From the NCBI RefSeq assembly GCF_014639875.1, contig NZ_BMGD01000003.1, positions 496,001 to 560,000 on the forward strand: a DNA stretch of 64,000 nucleotides, read 5' to 3'. Positions within the stretch are counted from its first letter, which is position 1. Every line of letters begins with the position of its first letter. This DNA is from Blastomonas aquatica (lineage in GTDB: Bacteria > Pseudomonadota > Alphaproteobacteria > Sphingomonadales > Sphingomonadaceae). The notes below the pieces were generated by a model. That model saw only the letters and a list, made by a program, of their open reading frames with translations, was not told the DNA's origin and did no database searches. The position numbers were made by a program, and so were the translations under genes. Below, one piece after another: positions 26,743-35,204 of this stretch.

Positions 26743-29724
26743 TCACGCTAGCATCTCCGTGCAGCGATCGCACAAGGTGCCGTCCTCGGTCACCTCGGGG
26801 AGGTGACGCCAGCAGCGGCCGCATTTGTGGTGGGTGGTACGGGTGACTTTGATTGTCTCGACCGCAGCCAATTCTACGTCTGCGGTGATGAACAGTTCTG
26901 CCATTTCGGCAGTCGAGAAATCGCCTTGGGACGCTGCATCGCTGCCGACTTTTACTTCGGCCTCGAGGCTGGAGCGGACAGTCTTGTCGCGGCGCAGTGG
27001 CTCGATCGCTTCGGTCACGTCGCGGCGCAGCTTGCGCAGACGGTCCCATTTGCGTTCGATGTCATTGAGACCATCAATATCAAGATTGCCTTGGTTGTTA
27101 CCAAGATCAGGCAGCACTGGCCACTCCAGCAGGTGCACGCTGCCGCCATCGGGATAGCGCGTGGTCCAGACCTCTTCGGCAGTGAACACCAGCACCGGCG
27201 CGGCGTAGCGGACCAGCGCCTCGAACAGCACGTGCAGCACGGAACGATACGCGCGGCGCTTGTCGGTGCCATGCGGGTGCGCGGGGCCGATGTCGCAGTA
27301 CAGGCAGTCCTTGCGGATATCGAAGAAGAACGCCGACAGGTCGTTGTTGGCGAAATCGGCCAAAGTTCGGACATAGGTGTTGTAGTCGAAATCCTCGACC
27401 GCCTGGCGCAGCTTGGCGTCCAGATCGGCCAGCAGGTGCAGCACATAGCGCTCGAGCTCGGGCATGGCCTCGACCGCCACGCCTTCGGCCTTCTCATCAA
27501 ATCCAGCAAGCGCGCCGAGCATGTAGCGGAAGGTGTTGCGCAGCTTGCGGTACTGGTCCGAGACGCCGGCGAGGATTTCCTTGCCGATGCGGTGATCCTC
27601 GGTGAAATCGACCGACAGAGCCCACAACCGCAGGATGTCCGCGCCCGAATCCTTGATCAGCGTGAGCGGATCGATGGTGTTGCCCAGCGACTTGGACATC
27701 TTCATGCCCTTGGCGTCCATCGTGAAGCCATGGGTCAGCACTGCCTTGTAGGGCGCATGGCCGCGCGTGCCGCAGCTTTCCATCAGCGAGGACTGGAACC
27801 AGCCGCGATGCTGATCCGACCCTTCGAGATACAGGTCCGCCCAGGGGCCGACATGGCCTTCGGGCCGCGTCAGATCGGGCCATTTGCCGCTTTCGAGCAC
27901 GAACGCATGGGTGCAGCCGCTGTCGAACCACACGTCGAGAATGTCGGTGACGCGCTCGTAATCGGCGATGTCGTAATCGGGGCCGAGCAGGGCAGGGGCG
28001 GCGTCATCGTTCCATGCATCGACACCGGCCTCACGCATCGCGGCAACGATGCGGGCGTTGACCGCGGGGTCTTTCAGATACTGGCCGGTCTTGCGGTTGA
28101 CGAACAAGGTGATCGGCACGCCCCAGGCGCGCTGGCGGCTGATCACCCAGTCGGGGCGACCCTCGACCATCGACCGGATGCGGTTCTCGCCCTTGGCGGG
28201 GACCCAGCGGGTGTCGGTGATCGCCTGCATCGCGGTTTGGCGGAGTGTCTTAGCCCTCTCCCCTTCAGGGGAGAGGGTTGGGAGAGGGGACTGCGAAGAG
28301 GTGAGCGACTGCCCCTCTCCTTCCGCCACTGCGTGGCTCCCTCCTCTCCCCTGAAGGGGAGAGGGCAGGATTGGCGCATCCATCGGAATGAACCATTGCG
28401 GGGTGCAGCGATAGATCACCCGCGCCTTCGAGCGCCACGAGTGGGGATAGCTGTGCTGGAAAGCGGCTGCTGACAGCAACGCGCCTGCCACGCGCAGATC
28501 TTCGCAGATCGGGCCATCTGGCGCGTTGAACTTGGGGTTGATCACCGACATCCGCCGCTCATCCGCGCCGCCGAGCCAGGCCCAGTCATCGCGATAGCGC
28601 CCGTCGCCCTCGACCGCGAACACCGGCTCGATGCCATGCGCCTTGCACAGATCGAAGTCGTCCTCGCCATGGTCGGGCGACATATGGACAAGGCCCGTAC
28701 CCGCATCGGTGGTAACGAAATCGCCGGGCAGGAAGGGGCGGGGCTTGGCGAAGAAGCCGCCGAGTTCGTGCATCGGGTGGCGGGCAGTGGCTCCGGCGAG
28801 CTGCGCGCCAGTACCCTGCCAAACCACGTCCTCAAGGCCCTCAAGACCAAGCCGTGCATGGATAGCACCACTTTCCAGCAAAGCCTTCGAGACCAGCAAT
28901 TTGTGTCCACGATGTTCGCCAAACGCAATGTACTCAACCTCAGGCCCATAAGCCAAAGCCTGGTTCACCGGAATCGTCCAAGGCGTCGTCGTCCAGATCA
29001 CCGCATACGCCCCGACCAATTCGGGCGCATTGGGAGCATCGACAATCTCGAACGCCACATCGATCTGCGTGCTCGTCACATCCGCGTATTCGACCTCGGC
29101 CTCGGCGAGCGCGGTCTTTTCGACCGGCGACCACATCACCGGCTTGGCGCCGCGATAGAGCTGGCCGGTTTCGGCGAACTTCATCAGCTCCTGCACGATG
29201 GTCGCTTCGGCGGCGAAATCCATCGTCAGGTACGGATTGTCCCAGTCGCCGTTGATACCCAGGCGCTTCAATTGCTCGCGCTGGGTGTTCACCCAATGCT
29301 GGGCATAGGCGCGGCATTCGGCGCGGAAGGCAACCGGATCGACCTCGTCCTTGTTGAGCTTCTTCTTGCGATACTGCTCCTCGATCTTCCACTCGATCGG
29401 CAGGCCGTGGCAGTCCCAGCCGGGAACGTACGGCGCGTCCTTGCCCAGCAGCGACTGGGTGCGGCAGACCATGTCCTTGAGGATATGGTTGAGCGCATGG
29501 CCGATGTGCATGTCGCCGTTGGCGTACGGCGGGCCATCGTGGAGGATGAACTTCTCGCGGCCTTTTCGTGCGTCGCGGAGCTGGCGGTAGAGGTCCGCCT
29601 CCTGCCAGCGCGCCAGAATAGCCGGTTCCTTCTGGGCGAGGCCAGCCTTCATCGGGAAGTCGGTGGCGGGCAGAAAGACGGTGTCTTTATAGTCCGTGGC
29701 GGTGGCAGCAGTCTGGTCAGTCAT
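26743..29724 (-). CDS. ileS: Isoleucine--tRNA ligase with in-frame repeat insertion
   Basis: This 993-residue class I synthetase charges tRNA-Ile and edits misactivated valine. The HIGH motif is HIGHALNHIL (about residue 75), the KMSKS motif is KMSKSLG, and a C-terminal zinc site is CGRCW...LCDRC. It is about 40 residues longer than expected because a 114-bp palindromic element (28253-28366) sits inside the gene in frame. The element codes residues about 453-491, a low-complexity stretch reading PSPLQGRGG...LPTLSPEGER between the PMD and LRQTAMQAI segments that flank the catalytic core. All catalytic motifs are intact, so the enzyme should be functional. It follows ribF by 30 bases. Confidence 0.95.
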   Translation of the reverse strand: MTDQTAATATDYKDTVFLPATDFPMKAGLAQKEPAILARWQEADLYRQLRDARKGREKFILHDGPPYANGDMHIGHALNHILKDMVCRTQSLLGKDAPYVPGWDCHGLPIEWKIEEQYRKKKLNKDEVDPVAFRAECRAYAQHWVNTQREQLKRLGINGDWDNPYLTMDFAAEATIVQELMKFAETGQLYRGAKPVMWSPVEKTALAEAEVEYADVTSTQIDVAFEIVDAPNAPELVGAYAVIWTTTPWTIPVNQALAYGPEVEYIAFGEHRGHKLLVSKALLESGAIHARLGLEGLEDVVWQGTGAQLAGATARHPMHELGGFFAKPRPFLPGDFVTTDAGTGLVHMSPDHGEDDFDLCKAHGIEPVFAVEGDGRYRDDWAWLGGADERRMSVINPKFNAPDGPICEDLRVAGALLSAAAFQHSYPHSWRSKARVIYRCTPQWFIPMDAPILPSPLQGRGGSHAVAEGEGQSLTSSQSPLPTLSPEGERAKTLRQTAMQAITDTRWVPAKGENRIRSMVEGRPDWVISRQRAWGVPITLFVNRKTGQYLKDPAVNARIVAAMREAGVDAWNDDAAPALLGPDYDIADYERVTDILDVWFDSGCTHAFVLESGKWPDLTRPEGHVGPWADLYLEGSDQHRGWFQSSLMESCGTRGHAPYKAVLTHGFTMDAKGMKMSKSLGNTIDPLTLIKDSGADILRLWALSVDFTEDHRIGKEILAGVSDQYRKLRNTFRYMLGALAGFDEKAEGVAVEAMPELERYVLHLLADLDAKLRQAVEDFDYNTYVRTLADFANNDLSAFFFDIRKDCLYCDIGPAHPHGTDKRRAYRSVLHVLFEALVRYAAPVLVFTAEEVWTTRYPDGGSVHLLEWPVLPDLGNNQGNLDIDGLNDIERKWDRLRKLRRDVTEAIEPLRRDKTVRSSLEAEVKVGSDAASQGDFSTAEMAELFITADVELAAVETIKVTRTTHHKCGRCWRHLPEVTEDGTLCDRCTEMLA
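28253..28366. repeat. Palindromic element inserted in frame within ileS
   Basis: Both ends carry GCCCTCTCCCCTTCAGGGGA and its reverse complement, each arm itself a palindrome (CTCTCCCC-ttca-GGGGAGAG), around a centre of about 60 bases. The length, 114 bp, is an exact multiple of three and the frame through it is open. This family of CCCTCTCCCC...GGGGAGAGGG repeats is normally intergenic in proteobacteria. Its presence in an essential gene is unusual. Confidence 0.85.
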
Positions 29725-29754
29725 AGACGCTGGCGCTTAAGGCGCGCAGGGCTT

Positions 29755-30678
29755 TCAGGCAAGCAATTCCCGCGCGCGCACGCAGTCTGCCTCGATCTGC
29801 GCGGTCAGTTCCTCCATCGAGCCGAACTTCGCCTCGGGGCGGATGAAGTGACGCAACGCGACCTCGATCGTCTGGCCATACAGGTCTTCGTTGAAATCGA
29901 AGAAATGCGGCTCGAGCAGTTCCTTGGGCGGATCGAACTGCGGGCGGATGCCGAGGTTCGCCGCGCCCTTCAGCACCCGGCCATCGGCGAGGTGCCCGGT
30001 GACGGCATACACCCCGTACATCGGCCGCAGATAGCTGCCCATGTCGATGTTCGCGGTGGGATAGCCCAGCAGACGCCCGTTCTTGTCGCCATGCTGGACC
30101 ACGCCGCGCACCGCAAACGGCCGGGTCATCAGCCGCTCAGCCTCGTCGGGGCGGCCCTGGAGCAAGCATTCGCGAATGCGGCTGGACGAGATGATCGCGT
30201 CTTCGGTCGACACCGGGCCGACCGCCTCGCTGCGCAGGCCGAGCAACGCGCCTAGATCGCGTAGTACCTCGATGTTGCCGCCGCGCCCCTTGCCGAAGGT
30301 GAAGTCCTCGCCGGTGACCACGCCCTTGGCGCCAAAGCGGGTGACCAGCAGATCCCCGACGAAATTGCCTGCGGTGGTGTTGGCGAGGATCTCGTCAAAG
30401 GCGAACACCAGCATGGCGTCGGCCCCTGCCTCGGCGAACAATTGCTGGCGTTGCTCGAGGCTGGTCAGCCGGAACGGGGGGATATCAGGCTTGAAATAGC
30501 GCACGGGATGCGGATCGAACGTCGCGATGATCGCCGGGCGTGCCTCGGCCTTGGCCCACGCGATGGCGCGCCCCGCCACGGCCTGATGCCCGGCGTGAAA
30601 GCCGTCGAAGTTCCCCAGCGCGATGATGCCCCCGCGCAAGCGTTCTGGCAGCCGCTCGCTGCCCTCCACCCTGATCAT
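29755..30678 (-). CDS. ribF: Bifunctional riboflavin kinase / FAD synthetase
   Basis: This 307-residue enzyme phosphorylates riboflavin to FMN and adenylylates FMN to FAD. The N-terminal FAD synthetase part has GNFDGFHAGH (nucleotidyltransferase HxGH-like site) and SSSRIRECL. The C-terminal kinase has GYPTANIDMG and the GVYAVTG strand. The ATG at 30678 is chosen: an upstream in-frame ATG at 30696 lies in the adjoining repeat and has no ribosome binding site. Just upstream is a short ORF (30680-30772) with a strong Shine-Dalgarno, which stops one base before this start, so translation is probably coupled to it. Confidence 0.95.
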   Translation of the reverse strand: MIRVEGSERLPERLRGGIIALGNFDGFHAGHQAVAGRAIAWAKAEARPAIIATFDPHPVRYFKPDIPPFRLTSLEQRQQLFAEAGADAMLVFAFDEILANTTAGNFVGDLLVTRFGAKGVVTGEDFTFGKGRGGNIEVLRDLGALLGLRSEAVGPVSTEDAIISSSRIRECLLQGRPDEAERLMTRPFAVRGVVQHGDKNGRLLGYPTANIDMGSYLRPMYGVYAVTGHLADGRVLKGAANLGIRPQFDPPKELLEPHFFDFNEDLYGQTIEVALRHFIRPEAKFGSMEELTAQIEADCVRARELLA

Positions 30679-30679
30679 G

Positions 30680-30772
30680 CTAGAGCCTGATGACATGGGA
30701 TTGCGCCACCGCGAGCGGCGGGCAAAATTTGGCCGATTGCGGCGTCAATCGTCGGTCACTATGCGACAGCAT
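30680..30772 (-). CDS. Repeat-borne leader ORF coupled to ribF (30 codons)
   Basis: On the minus strand AAGGAGG lies 5 bases before an ATG at 30772 that opens a 30-residue frame, MLSHSDRRLTPQSAKFCPPL then AVAQSHVIRL. Its stop TAG at 30682-30680 is one base before the ribF ATG (TAGcATG). The whole frame is inside the palindromic element at 30683-30846. The ideal ribosome binding site and stop/start spacing argue that ribosomes translate it and re-initiate on ribF, which has no good site of its own. The peptide sequence looks arbitrary and probably does not matter. Expression is inferred, not shown. Confidence 0.5.
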   Translation of the reverse strand: MLSHSDRRLTPQSAKFCPPLAVAQSHVIRL

Positions 30773-30846
30773 AGCTCCCTCCTTTTTCCTTGCACTCGGC
30801 CAAATTTTGCTCCGTCACGGCGGCGTAATCCCATGTCATCAGGCTC
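30683..30846. repeat. Large inverted-repeat element between dipeptidase and ribF
   Basis: The left arm (30683-30736) begins GAGCCTGATGACATGGGATT and ends GCAAAATTTGGCCGA. The right arm (30796-30846) is its near-perfect reverse complement. A 59-base centre holds AAGGAGG and the start codon of the leader ORF on the minus strand. The element fills the whole gap, ending 4 bases from the dipeptidase stop and 4 bases from the ribF start. No transposase is present, so it is MITE-like and non-autonomous. Confidence 0.85.
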
Positions 30847-30850
30847 ATGC

Positions 30851-32035
30851 CTATAGGGCCTTGCCGGGCAGGGGTTCAATGCCCTGTTTGATGATGCGCA
30901 GCGCATTGCCGCCCATGACGGCGCGAATCTCGGCCTCGGTGAAGCCGATGTCGAGCAAGGCCTGCGTCACCTGGACGATCTGGCTGGCGTCGAACCGGGT
31001 GGTCACCGCGCCATCGAAGTCGCTGCCGAGGGCAACATGCTCGATGCCGACAAGGTCGCGGACATGGGCGATCGATTGCGCGATCTTGACTGGATCGGTC
31101 GAGCACAAGGCCCCGTCCCAATAGCCGATGCCGATGATCCCGCCGGTCGCAGCCACGCCGCGGATCTCCGTGTCGGAGAGGTTGCGGTTGACCTTGCACA
31201 CCGCCTGCACGCCGCCATGGCTGGAGACGACGGGGCGCCGCGCCATGCTCAATATATCCGCGACCGCAGGATGGCTGGAGTGCGCGATATCGACGATGAT
31301 GCCCCTGGCTTCCATCGCGCGGATCATCTTGCGACCAAAGGGTGTGAGGCCGCCCTTGGCCTCACCGTGCATCGATCCGGCGAGGTCGTTGTCGAAGAAG
31401 TGTACCAGCCCCGCCATGCGCATGCCGACGCCATACAGCCGATCGAGGTTTTCTGCCTTGCCCTCGAGGTTCTGCAGCCCCTCGACCGAATACAGCGCGC
31501 CGGTGACCTGTTTGCCCGCAGCTCGCGCGGCGAGCAGTCGGTCGATATCGCCGGCGCGGCGAACCAGCATCAGCCGACCGTCCGAGGCCTTGGCGGCGGC
31601 GGCGAGCTTCTGCCCATGCCACATCGATCGTTCATGCACCGAAAACCAGGTGCGGAACGGTTGCAACTGCGCCATTGCCAGCAGGGTGATGTTGTCGGTC
31701 TCGGCAGAGTTGCTGTCGTAATTCTGTCCACGCGGGGTCTTGGAGACTGAGGAAAACACCTGCAGCGCCACATTACCTGTCTCGAGCCGGGGCAGGTCGA
31801 TATGCCCGCGCGCCGCCTTGTCGAGCAGATCGCGTTTCCACAGTAAGGTATCGCCGTGCAGATCGGCGATCTGCAGCGTCGCGTGCAGCTTGGCCGCATC
31901 GGCACGGACTGCCGGCAGCGGCTCGTCGGTCACGACATTGGTCTGCGCCTCGAACTGCGCTGGCAGCACGGTAACCACGAACACCAGCCCTGCGACAATA
32001 ACCAGCAGCAGCCCCAGAGCTATCTTGCGGATCAC
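30851..32035 (-). CDS. Membrane-anchored M19 family dipeptidase
   Basis: This 394-residue protein has one N-terminal transmembrane segment (about residues 3-24, KIALGLLLVIVAGLVFVVTV) and a periplasmic amidohydrolase-fold domain of the renal dipeptidase family. The zinc-binding DLHGDTLLW, the SVEGLQNL glutamate region, HFFDNDL, DIAHSS and GSDFDGAV segments are in the family order. It hydrolyses dipeptides, possibly those released from peptidoglycan. The start is GTG at 32035, 7 bases after the folA stop, with a poor ribosome binding site, so coupling to folA is likely. Confidence 0.88.
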   Translation of the reverse strand: MIRKIALGLLLVIVAGLVFVVTVLPAQFEAQTNVVTDEPLPAVRADAAKLHATLQIADLHGDTLLWKRDLLDKAARGHIDLPRLETGNVALQVFSSVSKTPRGQNYDSNSAETDNITLLAMAQLQPFRTWFSVHERSMWHGQKLAAAAKASDGRLMLVRRAGDIDRLLAARAAGKQVTGALYSVEGLQNLEGKAENLDRLYGVGMRMAGLVHFFDNDLAGSMHGEAKGGLTPFGRKMIRAMEARGIIVDIAHSSHPAVADILSMARRPVVSSHGGVQAVCKVNRNLSDTEIRGVAATGGIIGIGYWDGALCSTDPVKIAQSIAHVRDLVGIEHVALGSDFDGAVTTRFDASQIVQVTQALLDIGFTEAEIRAVMGGNALRIIKQGIEPLPGKAL

Positions 32036-32042
32036 GGCAGGA

Positions 32043-32540
32043 TCACTTGCGCACCAGCGTGACGAAGCTGAACGCAGGCCGATCGCGATGGTCAGGGTCG
32101 GCGGGGTGATCGGTGCGCGCGCTTTCCTGCCAGACATTCGGGTCGAACGCAGGCATCACGGTGTCGCCTGCTGGTTCGGCATGGACCTCGGTCAGTTCGA
32201 TGCGGTCGGCGCGGGGGAGAAACAGCGTGAAGATCTCCGCCCCGCCGATCACTGCAAAATGCGGCGCATTGGCAGCCGTGATCGCCTCATCGACGCTGTG
32301 CACGACTTCGGCGCCCTCTTCGGCCCATTCCTGGCGGCGGGTCAGCACGATATGGCGCCTGCCGGGCAGCAGGCCGGGCAGGCTGTCGAAGGTCTTGCGG
32401 CCCATGATCATCGGCTTGTTCTGGGTCAGCGCCTTGAAGTGGCGAAGATCCATCGGCAGGTGCCAAGGCAGGGTGCCGTTCGCGCCGATAACGCCATTGC
32501 GCGCGCGCGCCAGCACCAGAAAGATGTCAGGATGGTTCAT
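32043..32540 (-). CDS. folA: Dihydrofolate reductase
   Basis: This 165-residue enzyme reduces dihydrofolate to tetrahydrofolate with NADPH. The opening NGVIGANGTLPWHLPMDLRH contains the Met20-loop region and the catalytic acid Asp in LPMDLRHF. The NADPH segment MGRKTFDSLPG and the VIGGAEIF strand are conserved. Its start overlaps the purK stop as ATGA, so expression is coupled to the purine genes, which need folate cofactors. Confidence 0.96.
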   Translation of the reverse strand: MNHPDIFLVLARARNGVIGANGTLPWHLPMDLRHFKALTQNKPMIMGRKTFDSLPGLLPGRRHIVLTRRQEWAEEGAEVVHSVDEAITAANAPHFAVIGGAEIFTLFLPRADRIELTEVHAEPAGDTVMPAFDPNVWQESARTDHPADPDHRDRPAFSFVTLVRK

Positions 32541-33631
32541 GGTTGGCTGGCCCCAGGCTCAAGCGAAATGCGTGTGACGTGGCCCATCTTGCGGCCCGGC
32601 ACCGCGCGGTGCTTGCCGTACAGATGCAGGTGGTTGGCTGGATCGCCAAGCAGTTCGGGCCACTGGTGGGCATCTTCGCCGATCAGGTTGCGCATCTGCG
32701 CGCTATGGCACGCCAGCGCGGTTTCACCCAGCGGCAGACCGCAGATCGCGCGGATGTGGTTTTCGAACTGGCTGGTGAACGCGCCTTCGATCGTCCAGTG
32801 CCCGCTGTTGTGGACCCGGGGGGCCATCTCGTTGAACACCGGGCCGTCTTTGGTCGCGAAGAATTCGAGCGTCAGCACGCCGACATAGTCGAGCGCTTGC
32901 GCCACCTTGGCGGCAAGTGCTCGGGCGGCGGGCACCTGCGCGGTGATCGCGGCACTGGCAGGCACCCTCGAGAGGTCGAGGATCCCTGCGACATGCTCGT
33001 TCTGCGCGCTGTCCCAGAAACGGATATCGCCGTCCGGCCCGCGCGCCAGGATCACTGAAAACTCGGCATCGAACTCGACGAACCCCTCGATGATCGCGGG
33101 AACACCGCCGGCTTCGTGCCAGCGCGCCACCGGATCGTCGCCGGGCATGACGCGCGCCTGGCCCTTGCCGTCGTATCCCATGCGGTTGGACTTGATGATC
33201 GCCGGTATGCCCGAAACCGCGATGGCGGCCGCAACATCGCCTTCGGTCTCGGCAAAGCCATAGGGTGCTGCGCGGCCACCCAGATCGGAGACAAAGCGTT
33301 TTTCATCGATCCGGCTTTGCGCGATCTCCAGCGCTTTTGGCGAGGGACGCAGCGGCACCTTGTCCGCGATGGCGGCAAGCGGCGCGACGGGAACGTTCTC
33401 GAACTCGTATGTGACGACATCGCAGGCTTCGGCGAACGCCGACAGCGCTGCCAGATCGGTGAAGTCGGCGCTGGTGGTCGCGGCAGAGACCTCACCGCCC
33501 GGGCTGGTCGCTTCGGGCGCAAAGATATGGCAGCGATAGCCCAATTGGGCTGCGGCGAGGCTGAGCATCCGGCCCAACTGTCCGCCGCCCATGATGCCGA
33601 TGGTACTGCCCGGGGAAATCACACCGCTCAT
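32537..33631 (-). CDS. purK: N5-carboxyaminoimidazole ribonucleotide synthase
   Basis: This 364-residue ATP-grasp enzyme converts 5-aminoimidazole ribonucleotide, bicarbonate and ATP to N5-CAIR in purine synthesis. The N-terminal [12 protein letters not shown] loop, the central ATP-grasp with [12 protein letters not shown], and the [15 protein letters not shown] metal site are conserved. The start overlaps the purE stop (ATGA), so substrate and mutase partners are made together. Confidence 0.97.
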   Translation of the reverse strand: MSGVISPGSTIGIMGGGQLGRMLSLAAAQLGYRCHIFAPEATSPGGEVSAATTSADFTDLAALSAFAEACDVVTYEFENVPVAPLAAIADKVPLRPSPKALEIAQSRIDEKRFVSDLGGRAAPYGFAETEGDVAAAIAVSGIPAIIKSNRMGYDGKGQARVMPGDDPVARWHEAGGVPAIIEGFVEFDAEFSVILARGPDGDIRFWDSAQNEHVAGILDLSRVPASAAITAQVPAARALAAKVAQALDYVGVLTLEFFATKDGPVFNEMAPRVHNSGHWTIEGAFTSQFENHIRAICGLPLGETALACHSAQMRNLIGEDAHQWPELLGDPANHLHLYGKHRAVPGRKMGHVTRISLEPGASQP

Positions 33632-34131
33632 ACTGGGCGTTCACCCACAGATTCGCTCTGTGCTGTGCGCCACGCATCGAGCCGTTCGGCGAGCGCCGCA
33701 TCGTTTGTGGCAAGAATCGAGGCTGCGAGCAGCCCAGCATTCTTGGCCCCTGCAGGTCCGATCGCAAGCGTCGCCACGGGGATGCCGCCGGGCATCTGGA
33801 CAATCGACAGCAGGCTGTCGAGACCGCTCAGCGCCTTGCTTGAAACCGGAACGCCCAGCACCGGAAGCCGGGTCATGCTGGCGACCATTCCGGGAAGATG
33901 CGCCGCACCACCTGCGCCTGCAATGATCACCTTGAACCCTGAATCGACCGCGCCTTTGGCGAAATCGATCAGCCGATCGGGCGTGCGGTGCGCAGAAACG
34001 ATCCGGCAATCATGGCCGACTCCCAGAGCGTCGAGAACAGATGCTGCACCCGACATCGTCTCCCAGTCCGACTGGCTGCCCATGATGATGGCAACCGGCA
34101 CCGGGTCGGGCTTTTGGGATGGCTCGGCCAC
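33628..34131 (-). CDS. purE: N5-carboxyaminoimidazole ribonucleotide mutase
   Basis: This 167-residue class I PurE converts the PurK product N5-CAIR to [16 protein letters not shown] is the CAIR-binding loop, SAHRTPDRL holds the catalytic His, and [13 protein letters not shown] is the second conserved loop. Translation starts with GTG at 34131 behind GGAGAG. It leads the long purE-purK-folA-dipeptidase-ribF-ileS-lspA-DUF3035 series and is divergent from the diguanylate cyclase gene across 225 bases. Confidence 0.96.
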   Translation of the reverse strand: MAEPSQKPDPVPVAIIMGSQSDWETMSGAASVLDALGVGHDCRIVSAHRTPDRLIDFAKGAVDSGFKVIIAGAGGAAHLPGMVASMTRLPVLGVPVSSKALSGLDSLLSIVQMPGGIPVATLAIGPAGAKNAGLLAASILATNDAALAERLDAWRTAQSESVGERPV

Positions 34132-34356
34132 GCATTTCTCTCCGCATGATTGCTGGTTGTATCAGCGTCTTAAAGCCAAAGACCGGACCCCGCAATCGCC
34201 ATGCAACGGAAATTCAAACCCGGCGTCCGACGCACTCATCTGTCCCGCTTGTGCACAGATTATACAAGGTTGACCGAATTTTCATCATGCTGCGCGATGG
34301 CATACTTGCTATGTCGATGGTGGGGATCGCATCGAGGGACCTTCAGGTAACACGAC

Positions 34357-34986
34357 ATGGAAATGCGCGACGTTCAGGGCGATGTGGGGGTTGTTTCACC
34401 CCAGGCCGACATGGCGATGAGCCATGAACAGCTCGCGTTGCTGTGTGCCGATCTGCGCCAGCAGAATGCGCAGCTGTCAGCCCGTGTGACGGTACTTGAG
34501 GACGAAATCTGCCGCGATACCTTAACCCCGTTGTACAACCGGCGGCACTTCGAGCAGGCCGTGGCGTTGTCGATCGCCCATTGCCAGCGCTATGGCAGCC
34601 GCGCTGCTTTACTGTTTGTCGATGTCGACGACCTGAAGTCGATCAACGATACTCATGGTCATGCCGCAGGGGATGAGGCGCTGCGCGCTGTCGCCGACGT
34701 GCTGCTCGCCAATGTCCGTACGACAGATGTCGTCGCGCGGATCGGCGGCGATGAGTTCGCTCTGCTGCTGGGCACTATCAGCGATGCTGACGTCGAGCAG
34801 AAGATCGCGCAGCTAAAGGCCGATGTCGCTGCATGGCGTCCGCAGTTTTCCGGCGGCAAACCATGCCTCTCGGCCACCTTCGGACATGCCTTCATTCATC
34901 CCGATGACCGTGCCGACAAGGTGTTGGCCCGAGCCGATAGCCAGATGTATCGATCAAAGCGGTCTCGGGGAGCCGCTCGCCGCTGA
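34357..34986 (+). CDS. Soluble GGDEF-domain diguanylate cyclase
   Basis: This 209-residue cytoplasmic protein has a short N-terminal coiled-coil-like stretch (about residues 20-50, EQLALLCADLRQQNAQL...) and one GGDEF domain (52-205). The signature is intact as GGDEF at 130-134, and an RxxD inhibitory site is at 121-124 (RTTD), exactly five residues upstream, so it should make cyclic di-GMP with product inhibition. No sensor domain is visible; the coiled coil probably dimerises it. Alternative starts at 34363, 34411 or 34417 cannot be ruled out. Confidence 0.9.
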   Translation: MEMRDVQGDVGVVSPQADMAMSHEQLALLCADLRQQNAQLSARVTVLEDEICRDTLTPLYNRRHFEQAVALSIAHCQRYGSRAALLFVDVDDLKSINDTHGHAAGDEALRAVADVLLANVRTTDVVARIGGDEFALLLGTISDADVEQKIAQLKADVAAWRPQFSGGKPCLSATFGHAFIHPDDRADKVLARADSQMYRSKRSRGAARR

Positions 34987-35204
34987 TTGACCGGGTCGAT
35001 GCGGGCCATCTGGCGAGCTGTATTAGTTTTTACGGATCGCGATCTGCGCAAATCCATGGCGTAAAGCCGGTTGGGACGATGATCGGGTCCGCGTTGTGGT
35101 GGCGGCTTAACATCCCGATTGCAACTGCGTCTACCCGCTGCAATGTTGATCTCAAGCGGGTGCAGATTCCAGACACCCGCACAGCGACAGAACAGGGGTT
35201 TGCG

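Noticed and set aside
26803-30255. Two long plus-strand frames (26803-28473 and 28636-30255) opposite ileS and ribF
   Set aside because: Both are mirror frames of catalytically complete enzymes, with reversed-codon composition.
30683-30846. The inverted repeat considered as an insertion sequence or terminator only
   Set aside because: There is no transposase frame, and no U-tract that would make it a terminator; a non-autonomous repeat with a leader ORF explains more of the sequence.
34987-35204. Region between the diguanylate cyclase and the MetX-like gene examined for a small gene or RNA
   Set aside because: Only short frames without ribosome binding sites and one weak ACCCGC/GCGGGT hairpin are visible.
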